Program-made: the position numbers and the translations under genes
Notes under the pieces: model-generated
Seen by the model: only the letters and a program-made list of their open reading frames with translations
Told to the model about the DNA's origin: nothing
Database searches by the model: none
Shown: positions 22,218 through 34,500 of the stretch, in pieces
Layout of the letters: each line of letters opens with the position of its first letter
How positions within the stretch are numbered: the first letter of the stretch is position 1
From: a virus
DNA: 41,129 nucleotides
Reading direction: 5' to 3' (one strand)
IMG/VR virus record: IMGVR_UViG_3300031539_000109
Span: 1-41,129 of that record

Positions 22218-25200
22218 ATGGCAGAAACCACACGACAACAGAATTTACTCGTAGCTGAGGACTGGAAAAAGATATACCAAAGTTTCAGGAACGCTGACTT
22301 CCAAGCGTACGACTACGAAAATTTACGGAAGGCAATGATAGATTATCTAAAGTTATATTACCCTGAGGATTTTAACGACTTTATTGAGAGCGACGAATAT
22401 ATTGCTCTTATTGATTTAATTGCTTACTTAGGACAGAGCCTAGCTTTTAGAGCAGACTTAAATACTCGCGAAAACTTTATTGATACAGCCGAACGACGCG
22501 ACAGCGTTCTACGTTTAGCAAAACTAATCAGCTACAAAGGAAAAAGAAACAACCCTGCTTCTGGATTATTGAAAGTTGATAGCTTACGAACTTCGGAGTC
22601 TTTAATTGACAGTGAAGGAATTGATCTTACTAACTTTACAGTATTTTGGAACGACAACACGAACGACAATTGGCTAGAACAATTTGTTACGATTCTAAAC
22701 GCAGCTTTTGTTTCAACACAACGAGTCGGTAAGTCAGGTAACAGCCAAGATATTAATAATATACAAACAGATGAATACAAAGTTAATACTAACACTGGTG
22801 ATAATATATTTAAATTCCGATCTGAGGTGCAGGGATCAAATACAGATTTCGAAGTTATTAGCGCAACTACATTAGATCAGCCATACATTTATGAAGTGGA
22901 TCCAGGCAACAATGATGCATTTAGTATTTTAAACAGAAACGATTCTCTAGGAAATTCTAGTAACGACACTGGTTGGTTTGTATATTTCAAGCAAGGATTT
23001 TTACAGAGCTTGGATCTTAACTTACTTGAAAGTTTGTCGAATAGAGTAGTTAACATAAACGTTGACAATATTAACGGATCGGATGTTTGGTATTACAAAT
23101 TAGACGAAGCCGGCAATGTGTCTGATCTTTGGCAGGCTGTTCCTAGTGTAGGATTTACTAACATCGCTTACAATAAAATAAGTTCTACGAATAGAAAAAT
23201 TTATGAAGTCAACACAAGACTGAATGACCAAATTGATTTAGCATTTGGTAATGGGGTGTTTGCTGAAATTCCTCAGGGAAAGTTTAGGTTGTACTACAGA
23301 ACAAGTAATGCCAGAACATACAAAATAGTTCCAAACGATATTAGCAATGTTGTTATTACTATTCCGTACGTCAGTAAGAACAACAAACAAGAAACATTAA
23401 CCCTTGTTGTTAGCTTAAAGTATACAGTTAGTAATGCACGGGCTAGAGAAACCCTAGACAGTATTAAACAAAAGGCACCACAAAACTTCTATACACAAAA
23501 CAGAATGGTAAATGGTGAGGACTATAACATCCTACCGTTTACATTATTTGAAAACGTAATTAAGTCTAAAGCAGTTAATAGAACTAGCAGCGGGATTAGT
23601 AGATTCTTAGACGTGCGCGATGTAACAGGAAAGTATAGTAGCACAAACATTTTCTGTGATGACGGAATTATATTTAATGAGGAAACATTAAACAGTTTCT
23701 CTTTTGAATTTGCTAACAAGAGCGATATACAAAACTTTATCGAAACACAGCTTCTACCGTTATTCAACTTAGAATCTATGTTGCATTTTTACTATGATAG
23801 ATATCCTCGAACAGTACCTACTGGAGTTTATTGGCATAAAGAATCTACCCAGTCAAACGGATCAACAGGATACTATAAGAATATCTCAGGCGATGCCCTT
23901 ACTATCGGCAACTATGTTGCCCCATCATCGGATAGATATTACCTTCGTGTAGGTGCATTAGTTAAGCATTGGGCAGGAACTGGACAGTATTTTAACTTGA
24001 ACAGACAAATTGTCTCAGGTTCCCCGTCGGTTGAAGGGGAAAGCGAATACATTTGGTCGTCTATTAAATCTGTCGAGGTTGACGGAATATACGATCAGGA
24101 AGAATTAGACTTTAAACAGCAGGGTCCAGTAATTATTAATGAGATAATCCCCTCAGATGCAGAAATTGTAGAAATTATTCCTACGTTTAGTAATAGTCTA
24201 TCGAGTGTATTGAGAATCAGCATTCTAAACAAAATTAACGAGTATAAAGACTTCGGCTTAGGATATGATCAGGAAACGTTTAGCTACTACATAATCAATG
24301 GTGAAGACATTGACATTACCTCAGACTTTAGCCTGCAATATGCAGAAGACACAAGTCAAGCAAATCTAGACTCAAGCTGGTTGGTAAGACTAGAGACAGA
24401 TGGGTCTACTTATATTGTATATTTCAGAGGATTGGATTATGTGTTTGAGAGTGTATTGCAAACTAGGTTTTACTTTGACAAGTCATTAAAAGTATATGAT
24501 GTCAGAGTCGGCTCAATTATCCAAGACGCTATTACAGTGTTAAAATATAACACATTGCCGGATACAGTAAGTCCGATGATTGTTCCTAAAGTATTGCAAA
24601 TTTACGACAGCATTATTGAGGATGACGGTTATAGAAATAGCAAAAGAATTAAGGTTACGTTTAACGATTTAGATGACGACGGCGTCCCAGCTAACCCTGA
24701 CTTCTTTACAGAAATTGTTGCTCCTCTAGTTGATCCGGAAAACAAGAAAGTATTTTATAGAACTGTTGAGGGAGACGAATTTCCGCTCGACAGTGGATAT
24801 GTTGTTCAGAACTACGATAACTTAGACGATATAGAAACTAACAAAGCAAATTACGAAAACGGCACAATATTTTATGCTCTTACATCAGATGCGTTTTATG
24901 TATTGTCTATCGTTGGCGAAGTTAGAACCATAGACATTGCAACAGAATATTCGTGGAAAACTGGAAGACAAGACTTAGCGTTTCAATACAGACACAACAG
25001 TCCAAACAATAGAAGGATAGATCCAAGTCCAAATAACATGATCGATCTATATATGTTGATTAGCACTTATGATACAGATTATAGGAATTGGATAACTGAT
25101 ACTACAGGACAAGTTATAAAACCGGATGAACCAACAAGTGAAGAATTAAGACTAGAGTTTAGTGAACTTGAAAATTTTAAAATGGTAAGCGACACAATTA

Positions 25201-25592
25201 TCTATAACAGTGCTAAATTTAAACCTCTCTTTGGCGACCAGGCCAACGTTGCCTTACGCGCTACATTTAAAGTTGTTAAAAGTGGTAGCACATCAATTAG
25301 TGATTCAGAAATCAAAGTTAAGTTGATTGATGCAATGAATAATTACTTTGCTATTGAGAATTGGGATTTTGGAGAAACGTTCTTCTACACAGAATTAAGT
25401 TCATACCTACACAAAGAGCTAGCAACTTTTGTAAGCAGTATTGTTCTTGTACCTCAGGATTCATCGTTAACATTTGGAAGCTTGTTTCAAATTAATGCAG
25501 AACCAGACGAAATATTTGTCAGTGCAGCCACGGTTAATAACGTAGAAGTTATTCCTGCTATCACTAGCACTAATATTAATCAGGGCACTTAA
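22218..25592 (+). CDS. 6: Baseplate wedge protein gp6 (enlarged)
   Basis: A 1124-residue protein. The N-terminal block (residues about 30-115, with AMIDYLKLYYPEDFNDFIES and ENFIDTAERRDSVLRLAKLI) is the conserved gp6 core that forms the wedge ring dimers. T4 gp6 is 660 residues; the extra length lies mainly in the middle and C-terminal half, with beta-rich stretches. The end contains NNYFAIENWDFGETFFYTEL, a gp6-type C-terminal block. It follows gp25 as in other contractile systems and is 2 nt from the giant gene, so both are on one transcript. Confidence 0.93.
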   Translation: MAETTRQQNLLVAEDWKKIYQSFRNADFQAYDYENLRKAMIDYLKLYYPEDFNDFIESDEYIALIDLIAYLGQSLAFRADLNTRENFIDTAERRDSVLRLAKLISYKGKRNNPASGLLKVDSLRTSESLIDSEGIDLTNFTVFWNDNTNDNWLEQFVTILNAAFVSTQRVGKSGNSQDINNIQTDEYKVNTNTGDNIFKFRSEVQGSNTDFEVISATTLDQPYIYEVDPGNNDAFSILNRNDSLGNSSNDTGWFVYFKQGFLQSLDLNLLESLSNRVVNINVDNINGSDVWYYKLDEAGNVSDLWQAVPSVGFTNIAYNKISSTNRKIYEVNTRLNDQIDLAFGNGVFAEIPQGKFRLYYRTSNARTYKIVPNDISNVVITIPYVSKNNKQETLTLVVSLKYTVSNARARETLDSIKQKAPQNFYTQNRMVNGEDYNILPFTLFENVIKSKAVNRTSSGISRFLDVRDVTGKYSSTNIFCDDGIIFNEETLNSFSFEFANKSDIQNFIETQLLPLFNLESMLHFYYDRYPRTVPTGVYWHKESTQSNGSTGYYKNISGDALTIGNYVAPSSDRYYLRVGALVKHWAGTGQYFNLNRQIVSGSPSVEGESEYIWSSIKSVEVDGIYDQEELDFKQQGPVIINEIIPSDAEIVEIIPTFSNSLSSVLRISILNKINEYKDFGLGYDQETFSYYIINGEDIDITSDFSLQYAEDTSQANLDSSWLVRLETDGSTYIVYFRGLDYVFESVLQTRFYFDKSLKVYDVRVGSIIQDAITVLKYNTLPDTVSPMIVPKVLQIYDSIIEDDGYRNSKRIKVTFNDLDDDGVPANPDFFTEIVAPLVDPENKKVFYRTVEGDEFPLDSGYVVQNYDNLDDIETNKANYENGTIFYALTSDAFYVLSIVGEVRTIDIATEYSWKTGRQDLAFQYRHNSPNNRRIDPSPNNMIDLYMLISTYDTDYRNWITDTTGQVIKPDEPTSEELRLEFSELENFKMVSDTIIYNSAKFKPLFGDQANVALRATFKVVKSGSTSISDSEIKVKLIDAMNNYFAIENWDFGETFFYTELSSYLHKELATFVSSIVLVPQDSSLTFGSLFQINAEPDEIFVSAATVNNVEVIPAITSTNINQGT

Positions 25593-25594
25593 GA

Positions 25595-28500
25595 ATGGTA
25601 ACTAGAACTATATCTTTATTGCCTGCGATTTTTCGTAGTGACGCAAATAGAAAATTTCTAAATGCTACACTTGATCAATTAACCACCGATCCTAAATTTA
25701 AAAATGTAAACGGATATATTGGTAGAAAATCTACCTTAGCATATAAAGCAACAGATTCATATGTTATAGAGGATTCTGTTACTAAACAAAACTATCAATT
25801 TGAACCATCGTTATATGTAGCAAATGACATAAGTCCAATTACAGCAAACTATGTAGACTTACTTTCGTCTATTAAATATTACGGCGGAAAAGCAGACAAC
25901 CACGATCGATTATTTGATTGTGAACAATACAGTTACGACGGACAATACGACTTCGATAAATTTGTTAACTATAATCAATATTACTGGATACCCAACGGAC
26001 CTGACAGTGTTCTAATTACTAGTTCGTCAGTTAACACCGCGTCAACACTTGATGTTACAAGAAATGAGTTGGATAAGGTTTACACATTTACCGGATTTAC
26101 ACGAAAGAATCCTGTTGTTGTCTTAGCTAGAGGCAAAACATATACGTTTAACGTCGAACAGCTAGGATTTCCATTTTACATTCAGGCACAACCAGGAATT
26201 AACGGTACATACAGCTGGCAGCCAAATATTAGTTCCAGAGAAGTGTTCGGTGTAGCTGATAACGGTACCGATGTAGGCACAGTAACATTTGACGTTCCTG
26301 ACGTAACTGCTCAGGATTGGATCTTAACGATGCCAGTCTATCAAAATGTAGACTATGCTACTAACTATTCATATAATACTATTGCAAATAAGTCATTGGA
26401 ATATGTACAGGACGTTTTAGGTGGGGTAGATGGAGTAGATGACATTGAAAACAAGACTGTTGTGTTTACTGATTATACCGCAACTGATGCTGATTGGACG
26501 TCGGATGGCATTTACGAAGATTATTTAAATCCGTTTGATGGTGCGATTGGATATGACGGCGGTACATTTATTCCTGAGATTGAACGTACTAGTGTATTCT
26601 TAATTCAAGTTGATCGAAACTATGCGTTTCCTATCATAAAATTAAAGAAACTTACCCTTATTCCAGAAGACAACAAAGTTAGGATTAACGGTGGTGTAGT
26701 ATATGGCTATAGAGAACTATGGCGCAAGCCTGGCGAGTATGTATTAGAATTGCTGCCAGTTGCAACAGCAAGAATCGACACACTGTATTATCAGGATGGT
26801 ATTTCAAACGAGATAGTCGGAGTAATTAGATTAATCGACTCGACGGATGATATCATAATTGATATAGAGGTAGATATTATTGGACTGAAGGGGTATGTAA
26901 GTTTAAATGGTGTTGAATTTACAAACGGTTTAAAAGTTAAATTCGATAATACAGTAGAACCCGTACAATATCAAAATAACGAATTTTATGTCGAGGGCGT
27001 GGGCGATGCTATTCGATTAGTTCCGGTAACAGAATTAATAACACCAGAATCATATATTAGAGAACAAGTTCAGCCTTGGGATTCTGTACCCTGGGGTTCG
27101 ACACCGTGGGATCCGACGACCGGCGGCCCAACACAATTAGATTACATTACAATTAACAGGGCAAGTAGAGATCGAAATCCGTGGAGCAGAAGTAATAGAT
27201 GGTTCCATATTGATGTCATTAACAAGACTGGTGAGTATAACAACTTCAGCGTAGATTTGGATTTAGATAGTAAAGCCAAGCGCCCAATAATTGAATTTAT
27301 TTACGACTTGAACTTGTTTAACTTCGGCACGAGCTACGAACAGGCAGTAGACTTGATCGATTTTGTAACAACAGATGCGTTTAGTACAATCGAAGGATCA
27401 AGTTCTTATCAAGTAGACGGCATTGAACTTATTAACGGTCTGACGGTTGTGTTCGCAGCAGATACCGATAGCGATGTAAGAAATAAAATTTATAAAGTAA
27501 ACATAGTAGATCCATCGGGCGACGGAAGTTCAATTAAACACTTAACCTTAGTAGAAGAATCAACTTTAGTTGACAACGAACAGATTTTAATTACAAGAGG
27601 AATAACTTATCAGGGCGTTACGTTCTATATTCTAAATGATTCATGGATTACTTCTCAACAAAAGACAACAGCGAATCAGGAACCATTATTTAATGTGTTT
27701 GATGTTAATGATGTTAGTTTATCTGACACTAGTAAATATCCAGCATCAACGTTTGTTGGTACAAAAATCTTTAGCTATAAGAAGGGCACTGGCGATATCG
27801 ATCTCAATTTGGGGTTTGCTCTTGCATATAGAAACTTTGCTAACTTAGGTGATGTTTTGTTTTTAGACAACTTCAATAGCGATACATTTACTTACACAGT
27901 AGATACAGTTGACACAACCGGAACAATTAGTATTGGTAAGCTTCACAAGTTTAGTAGTGTAACAGACTTCGTTGAAAAAACTGCATATATTAAAAAACAT
28001 GAAAGATCTAAACAGTATCAACTATTAGAGTTTATTGTATTAGAAGATAATGTTGATAAACAATTTAGAATAGATTCTAGCGGAATATCAGATAGCTACA
28101 TCAATAATTTACTTGTATATGTCAATAATAAGTTTGTTAATTCTGATAATTGGGAAGTTGTATCATTGCAACAACACCTTTATATGGAAGTTCCTTCTGC
28201 AGAAGTAGGTGATAAGGTTGATATTTACATATATGATGTAATTAAAATTCCGAATAGTTCATACTACCAAGTTCCATCAAATTTACAAAATAATAATGAC
28301 AACCAGGTTGCAGATGAATACACCTTAGGACAACTAAGAAATCACGCAACTAAAATCTTCGAATATAATAAAGAAGTATCGGGTGTGTTTCCAGGCAACA
28401 GTAACCTCAGAGATTTGCTTCTAATTAAAGACACTGGTGGAACCATTTTACAACATTCCGGTACGGTTGTACCATCGATGTTATTCATGTGTCATCCGGA

Positions 28501-31500
28501 AATCAATTTTATAGAGAGCGTACAGTTTGCATCGAGGGAATACGCCAAACTTAAGAACAAGATTTTAGATAATTCTCTATTAGTTGACACAAACTTAACT
28601 CAGGATCCTCCAGCATTGCTGGATGCAATATTATTAGACATCAATGCAGTTAAGAACAAAGAATTCCCGTGGTACTACAGCGATATGCTAGCATACGGTG
28701 AGGATAATGTTGAAAATAGGCAGTCCATTACAATCGACGATGATAATAGAAGGATTTACAACCTATTTAATACGTTTGATTTAAGTATGCCTGGCAGGCA
28801 ATCGGTGTTAGTTTACATAAACAAGACACTGTTAATATACGGCGAGGATTACACCTTTACAAGTAACAAATTAGGTGTTGAATTTACTGATGACTTGATA
28901 GTAAACATTAATGATGAGTTAGTGATTACAGAATACAATTCAACAAACGGTAGTTGGATACCAGAGACCCCAACAAAATTAGGATTGTATCCTAAATTTA
29001 CGCCAGAGAAATATTTAGATGACACATTTGTTAATCCGATTAATGTATTGCGCGGACACGACGGCAGCGTTACACCAGCATTTGACGATTTTAGAGATGA
29101 CTTGCTATTAGAATTTGAGCGTAGAGTTTATAACAACATCAAAGTAGAAGTTGACACAAACAAGGTAAGCTTGTATGACGTTAAACCTGGTGCATTTAGA
29201 GATACTAAGTTTGCAAACGCCGAATATCAAAATATAATTGGTAGATTTTTTGCAGCCTGGGCGGGAATACACAAGTTGGATTACACAGATACATCGGGAT
29301 ATGATTCTAATAATGCGTTTACGTGGAATTACAAAAGGTTTACCGATAAAGTATTTGAACTACCACTACAGGGATCTTGGAGAGCAATATTCCAATATTT
29401 TTATGATACAGTAAGTCCACACACTACTCCGTGGGAGATGTTAGGATTTTCTGAGAAGCCAAGCTGGTGGGAACAACGTTATGGAGCAGCGCCATATTCC
29501 GGAGGCAACTTAGTTCTCTGGCAAGACTTAGAAGACGGGTTAATTTTCTCTGGCGACAGAGAAGGCACTGACGCGAGATTTGCAAGACCAGGACTGACAA
29601 GTCTTATTCCTACGGATGAATACGGGCAACTTCGGTCTCCAGTTAATATTTTTGTAAAGTTCTTCGACTCCAGAAAGACAAACTACGCTTATGAAGTTGG
29701 CGAACAAGGACCCGCAGAAGCAGCTTGGTATAGAAGTAGTGATTATGTGTTTGCAATACAAATGGTGTTGTCAATTACCAAACCTGCTAGATATTTTGGC
29801 GAGTTGATTGACAATTATAATTACAAATATAACACTGGCGTTGAAGAGTTCTCGTTTGCCGGTGAAAAAAGAAGAATACAGATTGCAGACTGGGAAGTTA
29901 ACGGCGAAGACGTTAGCTATGCTAGCTATACAAATTATATCGCCGACAAACTTTCAAGTATTGGTATAGAGCCGGTTGCAAAACTTGGTGGGATATACAG
30001 CAATACCTCTATTAGACTAAGTTATGACCTATCTGGATATAGCGATAAAAATCGTATTAACGTATTAGCTGAACAGGCAAGTCCTACGTCAACAAACAGG
30101 AGTATTTTAGTACCAGACGAGAACATTAATTTAGAAATTAAGAAATCTGTTCCTAGCGGAAAAATAACTTACAGTGCAGTCATTATAGAAAAAACAGGGA
30201 CAGGATTTAAAGTAATTGGTTATGATAAAAATAATCCATTCTTTACTATTGTTCCAAGTGTATCAAATAGTAACAAAGTTGTTGTAGATGTATTAGGAAC
30301 TACGGTGTCGGTCTTTAAAGACTACGAGCCGATTAAGATTAATATTCCATACGGCGCGGTGTTTGCTTCGAAACAACAGATAGTTGACTTTTTAATTAGC
30401 TATCAACGATATCTTATTTCGCAGGGCGTTGCGTTCGATGAACTAGATTCGGATCTAGGAGAAAATAGAACATTTGTTCTGTCTGCTAAAGAATTCTTAC
30501 TATGGGCATCGCAAGCTTGGGGCGATACTACAGTTATTGTTCTAAACCCACTAGCTAACAGAGTTAAAATACGAACACCAGGATATGTAGTTGATGAGAT
30601 CAATAGTAGAATGGCAGGTACAAGTAGAGTATCGGATCCAAACTATAACTACCTAAAAAATAATCAATTCAACGTAGTTCGAATTGGAAACGATTTTTCA
30701 ATCACAGCAATTGATACTAGTTTCGCACTAGTAGATTTAACCCTAGTCAAGTATGATCATTGCCTAGTACTAGATAACACAACAATCTTTAATGATGTAA
30801 TATATGAACCATCAACAGGAAATAGACAATTACGAGTTAAGTTAGTTGGCTATAAGACATTGGAATATGATGGAAGCTTTAGCCCAGCGGGCTTCTATTA
30901 CAATTCACCTATAATCAAAACATGGGATTCTGGCAATGACTACAAGAAAGGTACAATGGTTAAGTTTAAGAATCAGTTGTATTCTGCCTCTACCGACATT
31001 CCGTCCGCAGATTACTTTGAATTCGATAAATGGAAACTGCTAAACGAGACTAAAATTAAAAGTGGGCTATTACCTAGCTTTGGCGGCCTAGCAAAAAGCA
31101 TCGAAGAGTATTATGACATCACGAATTTTAACTTTACTGATGATATTAACCGAGCATCCAAAGGATTAATCGGCTATAGAGAACGAAATTATTTTACTGA
31201 CTTAGGAATAGATCAAGTAACACAAGCTAGATTCTACCAAGGATTTATTAAAGAGAAGGGTTCTGCAAACGCAATTAATGCATTGCTAGGGGCAAAATTT
31301 GACGCTTTTAGCACTGATGTAAATTTTTACGAAAATTGGGCAATTAGAGCAGGCGAATATGGTGCAACTGATATCAACCAATTCATCGAAGTTGTACTGC
31401 CGGAAGAAGTATTTTCCTCTAATCCTGCGTTCGGAGAGTTTGCTGAAGATCCTGCTGCTAACAACCCAGGACGTTATTATTACACACCTGAGGGAACCGG

Positions 31501-34500
31501 AACCAGTAAGATTAGACGATTGCCTAATCAGTATAGCGAAGACTTGTTCTTAAATTCAAAGGACAAAGCTAATTATGAGAAAGAAATAAAGACAGCTGGT
31601 TACTTGAAATTAGAAAACGCCGACGGAGTTATCTTTGATATTAATAATCCTAACTTTGATGACAAGGAAACGTTTATAAGTAGAATCGGTAGTGGATTTA
31701 AGTTATGGGTAGCTAAAAAGAATAACAAAGACTGGGATCTGTTTAGGTCCGAACAAGTATTGGGAACAGTAACTGAAGTTACTAACGGCTTAGATGATAG
31801 ATTAGAAATTCAAATGTCTCGGCCACACAGGCTTAAGAAAGGTGATCTCATTGTCCTGAAAAACTTTGATATTACATTCAACAACATTTACACAATTAAT
31901 TCAATATCTTCAATTACCTCGTTCTTAGTTGATATAGTAGATACAAGCGTAGACTTAGAGGGATTTGAAAGCTTAGTTGGTGACGGCATAATATACAAAT
32001 TTAATTCAGTTAGATTCAACACTGTTACTGACTGGAGCGTATACACTCCAGAAGAAGGATATAGAAACGACGACGTTATTGCAATAGATCAATGGGGACC
32101 TGATTTTGTTGACTGGGCAGTGTTTAAGAAAGAAGACATTTATACGCTAAATGATAGAATAAATTTCCCGGGTGCAGTAGCTAACGAAGACTTCGGCACC
32201 GCAGTTGAATTTTTAGATTATGGCCAAATACTTCTTGGCGGTGTCAAAGGATCAGGCACTGGAAAAATTGTAAGTTACAGAAACTATAGCGATGATTCTA
32301 CTTACCTAACCGACGCAAGTTCAAATACAGATTTTTATGAGTACAATGAAACAGAGACAATTACTGCAACAAACTTAGATGACTTTGGACATGCAATTTC
32401 AGCAGCGAATAAAGAATGGTTCGCTGTTAGCGCACCAGCTAGTAATACGCCGACAGGTTATGTGTTTACTTACAGAAGAACAAATGAATTTGATGACGGT
32501 AGTTCAGTGGTATTAGAAAACCAACAAGCATTTACTATGGGCACGATAGGCACATTTGGTCAAAGTTTAGCAATGAGCGCAGATGGTAGATGGTTGTACA
32601 TTGGTGCCACAACAGAAGGCACAGGCGGGTCAGTATATGTATTCGCTTTTAGAGAGCTTGGCAACGACACAACAAACACAATACAAGGCGATGGAAGTAC
32701 CACAACTCATGCCACAGGATTAACTGTAACTGATCCCTTTCAATTATATGTAACTGACACGACAGGAAAGACATACGTTTACCAAGTTGACTACACAGTG
32801 ACCGGTGATGATATTGATTTTACTACAGCACCAGCTGCTGGATTAGATATTACGATTATTGCTCGCGGTGCATTCTATTCCGATATGGGAATTACATTGA
32901 CTGGCGATTCCCCAGTTGCGCTCGACGCATTTGGATCGTCGATTTCGACAACAACGGATGGCGCACAAGTAGTAATCGGAGCACCACGCCGAGACACCGG
33001 AGCAACTAATAACGGATCTGTTTATATATTTGATAGAACAGTAAGTTCAGTTGTTTCAGACGGATCGTCACAAGTACATGTTCCTCGAGAAGTTACTATC
33101 AAGGGCAGAAGAACTACTGTAGACGGAATTGATGTTGATGTAACATATAATCTTCCAGGCGACGGAACAACAGAAGTAATATTTGCAACTGATCCTCCGT
33201 CAGGAAGTATAATCACAGTTTATACAAATACTTTCCAATTAATGTCAACACACGAAGCTTCACTTGTGCAAGCAGAACAAAGCTTCGGCACCAGCGTTGC
33301 TATGTGTCCTACAAATTGTGCATTTTATGTAGGAGCTCCAGAGAAAGAAGAGACAACAGAACAGTTTCCAGAAAGAATAGGTGCCGCATATAGATTCCTA
33401 AACTACGCAAGACAATACGGAGAAATAACCGGTACGGTGACTACCCCGGTAGTTACAGTAGGACATTCAATTCGTATTAATGATTTTGAAGTAGAGTTTA
33501 CAGGTACGTCGCTAGCAAGCGTTCTAGCAGACATTGATATACTAGGAATTCCAGGAGTTGAAGCAACAGACGTAAATAATACATTAAAGATAATAATAGA
33601 TACAGCCGTTGTTCCTACTAAATTGAGAATATTACCTGGCGTCGGCACAGGACTTACTGATTTAGGATTAGATGTGTTTAGCGAGATTCAAGTCATATCT
33701 AATCCAAATCCAGAAGCTAATTCCGACTTTGGAAAATCTCTAGCAATACATAATACAGGCAATAAGATATATATCGGAAGTGATGTAGCAACAGGTGTGC
33801 AGTTTACGACATTCGATGCTGATCTAACAACATTTGATTTAGACAGTATAAAGTTTAAAGATGAGATACCCGAAAGCGGATTCGTTGTCGTATATGAATA
33901 TGTTTCCGATAGAGTTGATGTCATAACTAGCCCTGGTGCATTTATATTCTCACAATGGTTACAGCCAGGCAGCCTTACATTCCAAGACAAATTTGGATCT
34001 AGTATAGCTGCGTATGGAACTTATTGTGCAGTAGGTAGCCCAGGTAGTGATTACTTTGGAACGGATCAAGGTTCCATATTTACATTTAAGGCATCCGGAG
34101 ATAAAACATGGACAGTGTCTGGACAACCAGCTAGTAAAGTAGATGTAAGTACAATAAATCGTGTATACATCTACAACAACAGAACATCTACCAAATTAAT
34201 AGATCTTAATATTATCGATCCTGCAAAAGGAAAACTTCCAGGCACAGCGATAGAGAATTTAGATTATATAACAGAACATGATCCGGCATGTTACGGAGAT
34301 AATTTCTCAGCAACAAAACAAGTTTGGGGCAAGAAACAAATCGGAAACATGTGGTGGAACCTCGATGTACTTAGATACCTTGAATATGAACAAGGTGATT
34401 TTGATTATAGATCAAGTAACTGGGGAGCAATTTTTCCAGGAAGTGTAGTTCAAATTTCCGAGTGGATACAGACAGATGTTCTTCCATCGGCATATATTGA

